Source of the DNA: Methylotenera oryzisoli
GTDB taxonomy: Bacteria > Pseudomonadota > Gammaproteobacteria > Burkholderiales > Methylophilaceae
DNA: 64,000 bases
NCBI GenBank assembly: GCA_945907735.1
Contig: CAMDTL010000003.1
Coordinates: forward strand, 97,625-161,624
Reading direction: 5' to 3'
Positions 55,001 through 63,360 of the stretch are shown here, piece after piece (position 1 is the stretch's first letter; each line of letters starts with the position of its first letter). Under the pieces are notes generated by a model. The model did no database searches, had not been told where the DNA came from, and worked only from the letters and a program-made list of their open reading frames with translations. The position numbers and the translations under genes were made by a program.

Positions 55001-56925
55001 TCACGGCGAATGTGGTCGCAAATGCAAGTTATTCTACAACCAGTGGTTCTTATGCGCTGACGGTGGGCAAGGGCACGCCGACGGTGAGCGCGGGCTCTGC
55101 GCTGAGCAAGACCTACGGCAATGCGGCCTATACGCAGGCAGCGACGGTGACTGATGGTGCGGGGACGATTAGCTACGCTTCGAACAACACGGCGGTGGCC
55201 ACAGTCAACAGCAGCACGGGCGCGGTGACCATCATCGGTGCTGGCAGCGCGACGATCACGGCTAGTGCCGCCTCCAACACCAACTACGACGCGGCCAGTG
55301 GGAACTACGCCCTCACGGTAGGCAAAGCCACGCCGACGGTCACTGCCGGGGCCGATGCCAGTAAGACTTATGGTGATGCGGCCTATACGCAGGCAGCGAG
55401 CGTGACTGATGGTGCGGGAACGATCAGCTACGCTTCGAGCAACACGGCGGTGGCCACGGTCGACAGCAGCACCGGCGCGGTGACCATCATCGGTGCTGGC
55501 AGCGCGACGATCACAGCTAGTGCCGCCTCCAACACCAACTACGACGCGGCCAGTGGGAACTACGCCCTCACGGTCGCCCATGCTATGCTTGCCGTCAGTG
55601 CCGGGGCCGATGCCGCGGCGGCAGCTCAAGCAGCAGCTCTAGCAGCGTCTCAAGCAGCAGCTCTAGCAGCGTCTCAAGCGGCAGCTCTAGCGGCAGCCCA
55701 AGCGGCAGCCCAAGCGGCAGCGGCAGACGCGCTGGCATTCTCGACTAATGTGCTGGCTTCAATGCTAGTAAGTAGCACTTCTGCGATGGGACTCATTGTC
55801 TCAGACGCATCGGAGACCGCCACCGCCACCGCTGAAGCTGCCACCATGGCGGTCCATCAAGCGCAGGTATCAGGGTCCTCAGAGGCCCTAACGACAGCTC
55901 TCATCAAGGTATCTCTGGCAACAACCGCTGGTGATGCGGCTGTTGCAGTAAGCGACACCGCGACGGCCACCGCCATGACAAACACCACGGCAGTGGCAGC
56001 GAAAGCCGCAAACAAAAGCCTAACCGCTGCCACCGCTGGCGCATCCGCCGCCACAACGGCCAGCACCAAGGCAGCCATCACGAGCTCTAAAGCAGCTGTG
56101 ACCAAAGCCGAAAATGCAGCGGAAAGCGCTGAGGCTGCCAGCAAGGTGGCAAATTTAGCAGTCGAGGCGGCCATGAAAATGGGGACGTCCGAGGCGGTAG
56201 CGCAAGCCACGACTTTAGTTAAAGCCGCTGCCGAGGCCGCCAAATCCGCAACCCAATTGGCTACGGCCGCAGAAGACGCGACAGACCTTGCTGTTATGCA
56301 AATTGCTGAGGCTGCAACTGAAACCTTGGTCGTTAAGACCGCAGCACAAGTGGTGACCACAGCGGTGACCAATTCCATCAAAGTGGCGTTACCTGTCACT
56401 GCTGGATACACCCCTATGGAGGCGAGCTTCACCCCCGCCGTGATGCTGATGTATACCCCGGCCGTCTTCGACGTAGCGACTGGCACCTTAACAACCAAGG
56501 CAAGTTTTGCTCCAGTGGGCTCTACGAAGACCTTCACCCCGCTGGCTACTGCCTTTGAGCCAATGGCTCCCACATCAGCGGTGACGGCGCCCGCGGTGAT
56601 GGAAACAAAGATCACAGCCAGCACGGATAGTGCGAGCTATGCCACTAACAGCAAGCCGGCTGAGCTGGCCGAAGCCAAGCTGGCACCGGCCGAAGACAAA
56701 TCGGCAGCGCCAGTGGCGACTGCCAACAGTGAGGACAGTGCCAAACCAGACGAGTCGAAGGCGAATAAAGAGGAAGACAAGAAAGCGGAAGACAAGAAGA
56801 AGACGGCAGAAGAAGCCCCCGTCGCAGTCATGGTCAACAACACGGCTGACCTAGCACAACAGACCTTAAAAGAGAATCCAATTAAGGTTGAACAACCCAA
56901 AGCAAGGACCTTGCAGTGTATCTAA
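52012..56925 (+). CDS. Large filamentous-haemagglutinin-type (TpsA-like) adhesin
   Basis: 1637 residues. The N-terminus LWLQLVAKKGWVVSKRRAKT resembles the extended signal region (ESPR) of TpsA proteins, followed by a hydrophobic signal core (LLLRLLATCLPLGTPLAYA) and the haemagglutination N-terminal domain with NPNGILFGQHSQVNVGGILAS. Then come repeat-rich beta-helix sequence to about residue 940, three 85-residue repeats (YDG/Ig-like), alanine-rich short repeats, and a charged C-terminus ending RTLQCI. It starts at TTG 52012; the frame has no ATG and is closed by a stop at 51991. A G9 tract lies at 54266-54274. No TpsB transporter is seen. It is more GC-rich than the genome. Confidence 0.85.
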   Translation: MGELWLQLVAKKGWVVSKRRAKTGCPQQGQPVSKLLLRLLATCLPLGTPLAYALDPNALPSGGVVSVGSASISSSGSALNIHQTSHKAALNWQQFDIGSQARVNFIQPNSQAVALNRISGSTPTQIYGQLNANGQVFLLNPNGILFGQHSQVNVGGILASTMRLHDADFLAANYRLTDPGLGSVLNQGLINASGSVNLVANDLNNTGSVFATTVSLVSGNTVALNVTGDGLIRARVTDAALKTSIHNSGELQAAQVTLSAGEAKGALDRVVNNSGVIRATGIKVLGGEVLLEAGNVSNTGTIVAQNEDGCGGNIKLMGDMTDGQTWVGGRIDASSTTSQGGHIEVIGTTVAIEDGAHLTASGATGGGEVLVGGSWQNTDPTVRQAVTTTIAPTAKLKANATDQGNGGTVVAWSDITNPASITRAHGRFEAKGGPNGGDGGRIETSGHWLDTAGIAVATKGLSGKPGMWLLDPYTVTIGVGSTSGTAFPSSAPFSFTPSATSVILASAITTALQNGNNVTVATGDGSSQSDGGDIKVTASITPTLNAGDVTLRLNASRRILVDSVSISATGANKLHLHLNPNRNAAEDGGDVVIDWYSILKTNGGEFKALGGANFDSYLRGYNGLAMTSTDTVYGTTGFYMTNAALVTAGGNITIKVKSGTYSGSSQTEAFQMYSSCFSSSAGNITLWGEANTPSSTGIVRGVNLWGNGNDGVDTSTRLSLYTLEATTGSIAVTGIAKLGANNAYGDGVYFTRGGDSGAKIYTASGSLTIYGQTNYASSRGVSTGFSNDALIATNTGNISIVSNNTAAESWKGGLVLDSVESTSGTITASTNGSIVLYDPITSGASGTAIALHGKGLTTDSGSSASITTSNGRWIFFGETGATVHSSFTYDSATPTNCGYGGSTTTCASGTDIPVTGNRLFLTGASNVTFANPNNLTVPTVSGLSNQTKTFGDAAYTLAATVTDGAGTISYASSNTAVATVNSSTGAVTIIGAGSATITANVVANASYSTTSGSYALTVGKGTPTVSAGSALSKTYGNAAYTQAATVTDGAGTISYASNNTAVATVNSSTGAVTIIGAGSATITASAASNTNYDAASGNYALTVGKATPTVTAGADASKTYGDAAYTQAASVTDGAGTISYASSNTAVATVDSSTGAVTIIGAGSATITASAASNTNYDAASGNYALTVAHAMLAVSAGADAAAAAQAAALAASQAAALAASQAAALAAAQAAAQAAAADALAFSTNVLASMLVSSTSAMGLIVSDASETATATAEAATMAVHQAQVSGSSEALTTALIKVSLATTAGDAAVAVSDTATATAMTNTTAVAAKAANKSLTAATAGASAATTASTKAAITSSKAAVTKAENAAESAEAASKVANLAVEAAMKMGTSEAVAQATTLVKAAAEAAKSATQLATAAEDATDLAVMQIAEAATETLVVKTAAQVVTTAVTNSIKVALPVTAGYTPMEASFTPAVMLMYTPAVFDVATGTLTTKASFAPVGSTKTFTPLATAFEPMAPTSAVTAPAVMETKITASTDSASYATNSKPAELAEAKLAPAEDKSAAPVATANSEDSAKPDESKANKEEDKKAEDKKKTAEEAPVAVMVNNTADLAQQTLKENPIKVEQPKARTLQCI
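54266..54274 (+). repeat. G9 homopolymer tract in the adhesin gene
   Basis: Nine consecutive G residues within the codons for TRGGDS. The present length keeps the frame open. Such tracts are slippage-prone and commonly switch surface proteins on and off. Confidence 0.9.
54892..55590 (+). repeat. Three tandem 255-bp repeats in the adhesin gene
   Basis: GTGACTGATGGTGCGGG recurs at 54892, 55147 and 55402, a spacing of exactly 255 bp (85 codons). The copies are nearly identical through VTDGAGTISYAS, NTAVATV, SSTGAVTIIGAGSATITA. Confidence 0.9.
55627..55710 (+). repeat. Tandem 24-bp alanine-coding repeats in the adhesin gene
   Basis: The 24-bp unit, which begins CAAGCAGCAGCTCTAGCAGC and is followed by GTCT, occurs at 55627 and 55651, with a diverged copy at 55675 and a half copy at 55699. 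It encodes QAAALAAS-type octapeptides. Confidence 0.85.
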
Positions 56926-56990
56926 TTGACTTGGCTAGGCGTGGCGCTGAGCCCTGCTTAATTGATGGGTTTTATACATTTTCATTATAA

Positions 56991-57182
56991 ACGCTGCCGT
57001 GGACTTCCCCCGATTTAGAGTCAGCTACGACTATTAAACAATACTTAATCTATAACACCACTACTGGTAAGCTCTATTACGATGCGGATGGAAGTGCTAC
57101 TAAATCATCACCAATTGAAGTGGCGATTATTGGCATTGATTCACATGCAACTCTAACAGCAAGTGATTTTTTGATTGTTTAA
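56991..57182 (+). pseudogene. C-terminal remnant of an RTX-type secreted protein
   Basis: An open frame without a start reads TLPWTSPDLESATTIKQYLI then YNTTTGKLYYDADGSA and ends TLTASDFLIV stop. The YNxxTGxLYYDADGS...ASDFLIV pattern is the C-terminal secretion-signal end of RTX/type I-secreted proteins. Only about 63 residues remain, upstream cut off by a stop. Confidence 0.65.
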
Positions 57183-57522
57183 GTCGCTCCTAATGCAGCA
57201 GATACTTTAAAACATCATTCAGAACACCCTCAACTTGCTTTAAGATGGTTTTTTGGATGGTTAAAAATAATAAGCCACTATAAAGTGGCTTATTTACTAT
57301 AATTATGGCGGGAGAGCGAGATTCATAAAGTCGCTTGCAATCCTTTAAACATAAGGCATTACAAAATATAAATATTGAGGTTACCCCTAAAGTTACCCCA
57401 ATAAATTGAATGTGACTGTTTTTTTATCGAGTAAGAAAATTACTTTTTTTCAAGATGTTTATGACAATGGTGGGTCGTAATCGGTAGTTAGAAAATAGTT
57501 GTTCAACATTTTCACCCCCCCA
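57182..57522. other. Element boundary region with tRNA 3'-end-like sequence
   Basis: No gene. It contains a terminator at 57269-57299. Shortly after, TGGCGGGAGAGCGAGATTC (57306-57324) on the minus strand reads like a tRNA 3' end including CCA (GAATCTCGCTCTCCCGCCA). It is followed by the tandem GGTTACCCCTAAAGTTACCCC-like motif near 57382-57404. This looks like the attachment-site remnant of an integrated element. No full tRNA or integrase is present. Confidence 0.45.
57269..57299. terminator. Hairpin terminator
   Basis: AATAAGCCACT (57269-57279)/AGTGGCTTATT (57284-57294), perfect 11-base arms with flanking A/T runs. Confidence 0.7.
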
Positions 57523-57744
57523 CTAGCAAAGCTTAGTTTGATTTATTTCATTTAGCGCGCCGCGCTGGTCGCGCAATAATTGATTAAGCGCTTTTAGGTG
57601 TTGCCTTAGCCCGCCTTTAAACGCATTGCGTGAAACCTTAGCCTTACCTTCAGTCGTGCGTGCGCCTGTGCTGTGTTGCCACGGCTGCCATTGCCTTATC
57701 AGTTCCGCTTGTCGTTGCCGTTCCGCTGGTGTCCAGTGTCGCAT
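57523..57744 (-). CDS. Mobile-element-associated hypothetical protein
   Basis: 73 residues beginning MRHWTPAERQRQAELIRQWQ, then PWQHSTGARTTEGKAKVSRNAFKGG. Small proteins with W-P-W-STGA-T-GKA-SRNA patterns are familiar from integrated elements of Proteobacteria, but no function is known to me. It overlaps the preceding gene's 3' end by 95 bases in another frame. Confidence 0.6.
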   Translation of the reverse strand: MRHWTPAERQRQAELIRQWQPWQHSTGARTTEGKAKVSRNAFKGGLRQHLKALNQLLRDQRGALNEINQTKLC

Positions 57745-58267
57745 GATTCATCTCGCTTAATAGTTCGTTTGGTTGATTTTCAATTGCTCTCGCGTGCGCG
57801 GGTGCGTGCGTACTGGTCGCGTTATTAATTTGTTGATGCCCATTTGCAATATTCGCCTGTTTTACAAAGGTGGCTTGCTTTGGGTATTTAAGCTCGGTTA
57901 AGGCTTGAATAGTTGCACGGCTTTGGCTTTGCGCTTTAAGTGCCACATTCATAAACGCAGTGTATTGTTGCAAGTTAGTTTTACAGGCTGCCATACGCCC
58001 TAATGCTACAAACATGGTTTGCAGGGCTTGCGCTTGGCCAATTAGCATGGCTTCCATCGGCTTCATATCGCCATCTTGAATAGTGGTTATTTTGTCGCTT
58101 AACGCATTTATCAACTCTGCCAGGTCAACATCAGGAAGCATGTTTTTAGTAAAGTCTGCCGATAAAACTGCGCTCATTGTCGAAGCTGATATACTCGCCT
58201 TTGCATAACGTTTACTTTCAGCTTGCTTATCTTGTTTTGTAAGTGCTGCTTTCTTTTTAGCCGTCAT
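57650..58267 (-). CDS. Mobile-element-associated hypothetical protein
   Basis: 205 residues, lysine-rich N-terminus, then a helical core (SAVLSADFTKNMLPDVDLAELINALSDKI, EAMLIGQAQALQTMFVALGRMAA). GAGG lies 7 bases before the ATG. It has the look of a conserved but uncharacterised protein of integrative elements. With the following gene it forms a two-gene unit on the minus strand. Confidence 0.65.
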   Translation of the reverse strand: MTAKKKAALTKQDKQAESKRYAKASISASTMSAVLSADFTKNMLPDVDLAELINALSDKITTIQDGDMKPMEAMLIGQAQALQTMFVALGRMAACKTNLQQYTAFMNVALKAQSQSRATIQALTELKYPKQATFVKQANIANGHQQINNATSTHAPAHARAIENQPNELLSEMNHATLDTSGTATTSGTDKAMAAVATQHRRTHD

Positions 58268-58293
58268 GGTTTACCTCATTAATTTATTTTAAG

Positions 58294-58497
58294 TTATTCG
58301 CCATTCGAAGCGCGTTCGTAATCATTCACCCATTCACCATTAGCACCATTCTCTAAAGGCTGGTTTTGACTTTGCTTTTCTGTACTTGATTGTACTAAGG
58401 ACTCGCAGTAATTGTAAATTTTATCGTGTCTTACCCTAGCTGCTATATGCTGCAATGGTTCTAACGGATTCGACAACCTAGATTTATTGAAGCACAC
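58294..58497 (-). CDS. Possible small hypothetical protein
   Basis: 67 residues with a GTG start (58495-58497) and no good ribosome-binding site. Asparagine- and glutamine-rich, no recognised family. It is kept because it continues the minus-strand unit of the element. Confidence 0.3.
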   Translation of the reverse strand: MCFNKSRLSNPLEPLQHIAARVRHDKIYNYCESLVQSSTEKQSQNQPLENGANGEWVNDYERASNGE

Positions 58498-58561
58498 CGA
58501 AGCACACCACCGTCAAAACTTTTGACACTTAGACCTTAAATTAAAAAATGTAAGCATAATT

Positions 58562-59422
58562 ATGCGAATTGGCGTTCCAAAAGAAATTAAGAATCATGAG
58601 TATCGAGTTGGTCTTACACCAAATGGTGTAGCTTTGCTTACGCGAAACGGTCACCAAATCTTCATTGAACAGCATGCAGGCGTTGGCGCAGGTTTCAGTA
58701 ATCAGCAATATTTGCAAGCTGGTGCTGAAGTTATTGGAACAGCTGATGAAGTATTTGCTAACGCAGATATGGTAATTAAAATTAAAGAACCACAATCCTC
58801 AGAATGTAAAATGTTACGCTCGGGACAAATTTTATTCACTTATTTACATCTTGCACCAGACCCAGAACAAGCAAAACTTCTCCTTGAAGCAGATTGTATT
58901 GCTATAGCATATGAAACTGTGACTGATGCACATGGTGGATTACCGCTACTTAAACCCATGTCAGAAGTGGCTGGAAGAATGTCAATCCAAGTTGGTGCAC
59001 ATTATTTAGAAAAATCACAAGGTGGGTCTGGTATTTTATTAGCAGGTGTGCCTGGTGTACCTGCTGCTAATGTTCTTATTCTAGGTGGTGGTATTGCGGG
59101 CGCTAACGCTGCTCGCATGGCTATTGGTTTGGGGGCTAGAGTGACTATTATGGACATTTCGCTATCTCGGTTAACAGAGATAGATAATTATTTTGGTCAT
59201 ACTATTTCCACTGAATATTCAAGCCATGAACAAATTTGCGAGCAGCTTCTTACAACCGACTTATTAATAGGTAGCGTGCTGATTCCGGGAGCTAACACGC
59301 CTAAGTTAATTTCTAAAGATATGCTTAAACTCATGCGCACTGGCTCAGTCGTGGTTGATGTGGCAATTGACCAAGGTGGATGTTTGGAATCCAGCCGTTC
59401 CAAACAAAAGTGCAAGTCCTAA
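58562..59422 (+). pseudogene. ald: Alanine dehydrogenase, 3'-truncated
   Basis: MRIGVPKEIKNHEYRVGLTP, the pyruvate/alanine-binding YLHLAPDPEQAKLLL, the catalytic-domain stretch LLKPMSEVAGRMSIQVGA and NAD-binding VLILGGGIAGANAARMA are intact up to [11 protein letters not shown] (about residue 275). Normal Ald continues for about 95 more residues; here the frame runs into antisense sequence of the truncated symporter and stops. Ald oxidatively deaminates alanine to pyruvate; without the C-terminus it is probably inactive. Confidence 0.85.
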
Positions 59423-60121
59423 AGATATAGCAGAAATAGGATCTGTGATAAGCCCACCTGGCCCCATAATTGCTATTTTTTTAGGATGTAATTGAATAGC
59501 TTGACTAAAAAATGCTGTTAAATCGAAATGAAAGTTGAATAAAACTAAAAAAGCAATAATAGAAGCCCCCAATAAAAGTAATATCGCTTTTATAATTTGT
59601 ACCCAGGTTGTTGCAAGCATTCCACCAAAAGTTACATATAACACCATCATTGAACCCACAATTATTACTGCAAGAATGTAGGGTATTTGAAATAAAATTT
59701 CTATTAATTTTCCAGCCCCCACCATCTGAGCAATTAAATAAAAAATAATGGTGGTAAGGGCGCCACATGAAGATAAAATGCGTATAGGTTTTTGTTTTAA
59801 TCGATAAGATGCGCAGTCGGCAAAAGTATATTTTCCAAGATTCCGAAGTGGCTCGGCTATTAAAAGTAAGACTATCGGCCAACCAACTAGAAAACCTATG
59901 GAATAGATTAATCCATCGAAACCAACGCTGAATACCAACCCTGAAATACCTAAAAAGGAAGCAGCCGACATAAAGTCTCCAGAGATTGCTAAACCATTCT
60001 GTAATCCAGTTATATTTCCACCTGCTGCATAGAAAGTCTTTAAATTTTTTGTATGTCTAGCGGCCCAATATGTCACAAACAATGTGAGCGATAGAAAAAT
60101 AAAAAACATAAATATAGCCAT
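59345..60121 (-). pseudogene. actP: ActP-like sodium:solute (acetate) symporter, C-terminally truncated
   Basis: About 250 recognisable residues: [41 protein letters not shown], and [21 protein letters not shown], after which the family sequence (LPHILMRFF in homologues) is lost at the junction near 59378-59395. Full-length ActP has about 550 residues. It is preceded by the DUF485 gene, its normal operon partner. AT-rich. Confidence 0.85.
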
Positions 60122-60144
60122 AGTTTACTTTTAAGATTTAATAA

Positions 60145-60438
60145 TTAAATGATTTTTATGAGCTTTCTTAGCTTACTAATAAGAGGCTCAATCAATTTAT
60201 TAGTCAAAACTGCATATAACACCGTCACAAATTGGATAATGAATATTAGGCCCATACCCATCACTAAGCCCAGAGAAACAACAGAAGTTCCGAGTGATTG
60301 CGAGAGAATTTGTGGTTTGTATGCAATTAACAATATAAACCCCATATATGTAGAAATAACAACAATTAATAAGGGAAGTTTTATATATAAACCTCTCTCA
60401 ATAAGTTTTCTATAAACAGGTTGCTTTGAGATATGCAT
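60145..60438 (-). CDS. DUF485 inner-membrane protein (YjcH-like)
   Basis: 97 residues with two transmembrane helices (LPLLIVVISTYMGFILLIAY and GLVMGMGLIFIIQFVTVLYAVL), the DUF485 layout. It is usually encoded just upstream of actP, as here (23 bp), and thought to assist the symporter. With actP broken it may have lost its purpose. Confidence 0.8.
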   Translation of the reverse strand: MHISKQPVYRKLIERGLYIKLPLLIVVISTYMGFILLIAYKPQILSQSLGTSVVSLGLVMGMGLIFIIQFVTVLYAVLTNKLIEPLISKLRKLIKII

Positions 60439-60689
60439 CGATAAAAAAAATTTGTTAAATTAAGGTGATTATTACAGTATTTATAATTTGCTATTGTGTC
60501 AAATTAATTCCAAAATAGTTTTTACTTAACTCTAGGCTGTGCTGACTGGCAAACAAATATTAGTAAATGCTGGCGTCTGGGAGATATTTTCAAAGACTCA
60601 AAAAGCGGACTCACAGATCCCGTTTAATCGCAAGAGATCTATCTTAGCCTATCAATAGCTTTGATTTAATGAGAAGATTTTATAAAGAA

Positions 60690-61973
60690 TTACAACGCAC
60701 TATTTTCTTGATAAAAGGAATATTCTTTGCCATTAACTTTTTTCCAAAAGTTCTTCATATAAGTTTTATCAAATCTTTTAATAGAAAAAGAATCCCCATA
60801 TTGAGATAACAGCCCGGGTTTTAGAATGTATTGAGCCATCATCTCCCCAAAAACAGGTGCAAATTTAAAGGCTTGACCGGACCCTAAGCAATGTATTAAA
60901 TTTTTAATTTTATTATCAGGCCCAAGTATGAACTTAAGATCGGGTGTAATATCAAAATATGAGCGATACCCTGAAGAGAAAACAGCATGATCTAAATTTT
61001 TAAATCGCTTATGGGCAATATCTTCATATTGTTTTATCTGAGAATAATTTTGGATTTGATTAACTGGATCATTAATAAAATCCGCACCTATAACTGAAAG
61101 TGGATTATCAGCAAAAGTTGTACTAGTCTCATGAATTCCTCTTTTTCTCGGTTGATGCATATGAATTTCTCCATCGCGCCAGCTCCTAAAGTAAGCTCGA
61201 TTTACGTAATCGGCAATAATAGGCATTGAAATCTTGTGGGTTGCTAGATTGTTTAACCAATTTACAACGAATACGGGCTCAACACTGACTGGGACAGCTA
61301 TACCAAGTTTTGAGAATAAACTCGAACTCCATGGTCCTGCAGCATTAATTACATAGTCTGCTTTTATGACATGCTTTGTAGTAATAATTTCGGTAATTTT
61401 GTCACTTGCATCTTTTTTAAATCTTATGACTTCCTCTTTTTCAAAAAATGAAACATCAGACTGATTAATGGCGTCATATAAACCTTTTCTTACATAAGCT
61501 GGGTCTAGTTGAATTGCTTCAGGTTCATGATAAAAAACTTCATCATCAAATAAATTAATAAAGTCGGGGCAAATTTTTAATGCAGCGTCTTTATTTATTT
61601 TTTTAAATTTAATAGGAATTGACTTCAAATCTTTAGCTAATTGATCCCATTTTGGATTTGTCGAATTTTCATCTTTCGCCGCAATCCAAAGCGCCCCGAA
61701 TCTTTCTAATTCAATTTCAACCCCCCAAATATCTTTCAGGTTATTCCACATATCTGTTGAAATTTGGCCTAGCTTAGCGGCAACATTATCAGCATTTGCA
61801 GCCCTGACAATACCTGAATGCCTAATAGATAATGCACTTGCTAATACATTTTTTTCAATTAAACAGATTGAAGCTGGATTTCCGTTGGTTTTTTTTAGGT
61901 GCCTTGCTAACGAAACAGCACTCGCGGTTCCAAGACAACCTCCTCCAATTATCACTGTGTGAAATTTTTTCAT
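60690..61973 (-). CDS. FAD-dependent oxidoreductase, sarcosine/dimethylglycine oxidase-like (DAO family)
   Basis: 427 residues. N-terminal FAD fold TVIIGGGCLGTASAVSLARHL, then IRHSGIVRAANADNVA, ADYVINAAGPWSSSL and C-terminal HCLGSGQAFKFAPVFGEMMA, which is the SoxB/DAO pattern. It likely oxidises a secondary amine or N-methyl amino acid, releasing a C1 unit or imine; the substrate is not determinable here. It is AT-rich and lacks sarcosine-oxidase alpha, gamma and delta partners nearby. Confidence 0.8.
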   Translation of the reverse strand: MKKFHTVIIGGGCLGTASAVSLARHLKKTNGNPASICLIEKNVLASALSIRHSGIVRAANADNVAAKLGQISTDMWNNLKDIWGVEIELERFGALWIAAKDENSTNPKWDQLAKDLKSIPIKFKKINKDAALKICPDFINLFDDEVFYHEPEAIQLDPAYVRKGLYDAINQSDVSFFEKEEVIRFKKDASDKITEIITTKHVIKADYVINAAGPWSSSLFSKLGIAVPVSVEPVFVVNWLNNLATHKISMPIIADYVNRAYFRSWRDGEIHMHQPRKRGIHETSTTFADNPLSVIGADFINDPVNQIQNYSQIKQYEDIAHKRFKNLDHAVFSSGYRSYFDITPDLKFILGPDNKIKNLIHCLGSGQAFKFAPVFGEMMAQYILKPGLLSQYGDSFSIKRFDKTYMKNFWKKVNGKEYSFYQENSAL

Positions 61974-62231
61974 AATTTTAAGAGCTTTCTTTTAGAAGAA
62001 AATTCCCATTTAGTCACTTTCACTTAAAAGGATTTTGAAGGAATATAAGTGATTTTGACCCTATAACTGTGGAAAAGGTTTAATCATTTTTAGTCTAGTT
62101 TACTCCAAAAACATAACAATTTAAGTAAAACCGTGGTGGAGCTAATTTAATACACAACTATTCCAACCCCCTAAAATCGAACTTCTTGAATCCGTTTGAA
62201 GTACCTGTTTTCAAGTAAAATATTGACTTCT
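61974..62231. other. Interval between divergent oxidoreductase and mtnA genes
   Basis: About 258 bp, very AT-rich. I see no gene. A possible -10 TAAAAT at 62216-62221 precedes the truncated tRNA. Confidence 0.3.
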
Positions 62232-62270
62232 AGGAGATTAGCTCAGTTGGTAGAGCATAAGACTATTGAG
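62232..62270 (+). pseudogene. Truncated tRNA (5' half only)
   Basis: AGGAGAT-TA-GCTC-AGTTGGTA-GAGC-A is a perfect acceptor 5' strand plus D-arm, but after the start of the anticodon stem (TAAGA) the sequence runs into the mtnA leader and no T-arm or CCA end follows. It is a broken tRNA, probably cut by a recombination event. Confidence 0.7.
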
Positions 62271-62292
62271 TTCTCTGTCATTTAGGGTTGTT

Positions 62293-63360
62293 ATGAAGGT
62301 TAATGGTGAAGATTTTCAGACAATATGGACTGATTCAACCGAATCTAAGATATATATTATTGACCAAACTAAGTTGCCACATAAGTTTTCCACCAAATCT
62401 CTTCATTCTCTAGATGAGATTATCAATGCAATCAAAATAATGGAAGTTCGTGGAGCTCCTTTAATCGGGGTCACAGCGGCATTCGGCATTGCACTCGCTA
62501 TGAAAAATAATCCCTCAGATGATTCATTAAAAAATGCATCATCGCGTCTTGTCCAATCAAGACCTACTGCCTTAAACCTTCAATGGGCAGTCAATCGAAT
62601 GAATGAAAAGCTTCAATCTATTTCTGCTGAAAAACGTTTTGAAACGGCATGGTCTTTATCTAAAACAATTTTAGTCGAAGACATTAGAACAAATCAATCT
62701 ATTGGGAAACAGGGACTTCATTTTATTGAAAATAATTTTAATAAAAAACCTCTAGAAGTATTAACACACTGTAATGCAGGTTGGCTTGCAACCGTTGATT
62801 ATGGAACGGCCCTAAGCCCTCTTTATTATGCACATAACAAAGGAATTGATTTTCATGTGTGGGTTGATGAAACAAGACCACGTAATCAAGGTGCCCACTT
62901 AACAGCCTGGGAATTGGGGCAACATAAAATTGCTCATACTTTAATTAGCGATAATGCTGGTGGACATTTAATGCAAAAAGGTGAAGTAGATTTTGTGATT
63001 GTAGGTGCTGATCGCATTTCTATGCATGGTGATGTATGTAATAAAATTGGTACCTATTTAAAAGCCATTGCCGCTTTTGAAAATAACATTCCATTTTATG
63101 TGGCAGCACCTAAGTCAACTATAGATACTGATGCTACAAAAAACTTTTTTGATATCCCTATAGAATCAAGGCATGAAGAAGAAGTCTTAATGATGCAAGG
63201 ATTAAATAGCAACAATGAATTAACTAATATTCAAATAGCACCAAAAGGTACACGTGCGTTTAATCCAGCATTTGATATTACCCCTCATAAATACATCACT
63301 AAAATTATTACGGAAGATGGTGTTTATTCGCCTCAAGAATTAAAATCTGTTTACTCATGA
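62293..63360 (+). CDS. mtnA: S-methyl-5-thioribose-1-phosphate isomerase family protein MtnA
   Basis: 355 residues from ATG 62293; a longer frame with TTG 62266 would start inside the broken tRNA. Motifs: MEVRGAPLIGVTAAFGIALA, catalytic cysteine in LTHCNAGWLATVDYGTAL, and catalytic aspartate in IVGADRISMHGDVCNKIGTYL. It isomerises the 1-phosphate of 5-methylthioribose (or 5-deoxyribose) to the ribulose form. It overlaps the following aldolase gene by 4 bases (ATGA). Confidence 0.92.
   Translation: MKVNGEDFQTIWTDSTESKIYIIDQTKLPHKFSTKSLHSLDEIINAIKIMEVRGAPLIGVTAAFGIALAMKNNPSDDSLKNASSRLVQSRPTALNLQWAVNRMNEKLQSISAEKRFETAWSLSKTILVEDIRTNQSIGKQGLHFIENNFNKKPLEVLTHCNAGWLATVDYGTALSPLYYAHNKGIDFHVWVDETRPRNQGAHLTAWELGQHKIAHTLISDNAGGHLMQKGEVDFVIVGADRISMHGDVCNKIGTYLKAIAAFENNIPFYVAAPKSTIDTDATKNFFDIPIESRHEEEVLMMQGLNSNNELTNIQIAPKGTRAFNPAFDITPHKYITKIITEDGVYSPQELKSVYS

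Noticed and set aside
54880..55629. A 249-codon minus-strand reading frame opposite the adhesin repeats
   Set aside because: It is Arg/Gly/His-rich with exact repeats, the mirror of the GC-rich tandem repeats in the adhesin gene, and has no ribosome-binding site or family.
54880..55720. Tandem repeats considered as a CRISPR array
   Set aside because: Repeat units are contiguous and in frame within a protein-coding gene, with no unique spacers and no cas genes in the window.
55857..56624. A 255-codon minus-strand Ala/Val-rich frame opposite the adhesin C-terminal half
   Set aside because: Low-complexity complement of the Ala/Thr-rich adhesin; the forward frame has the recognised domains.
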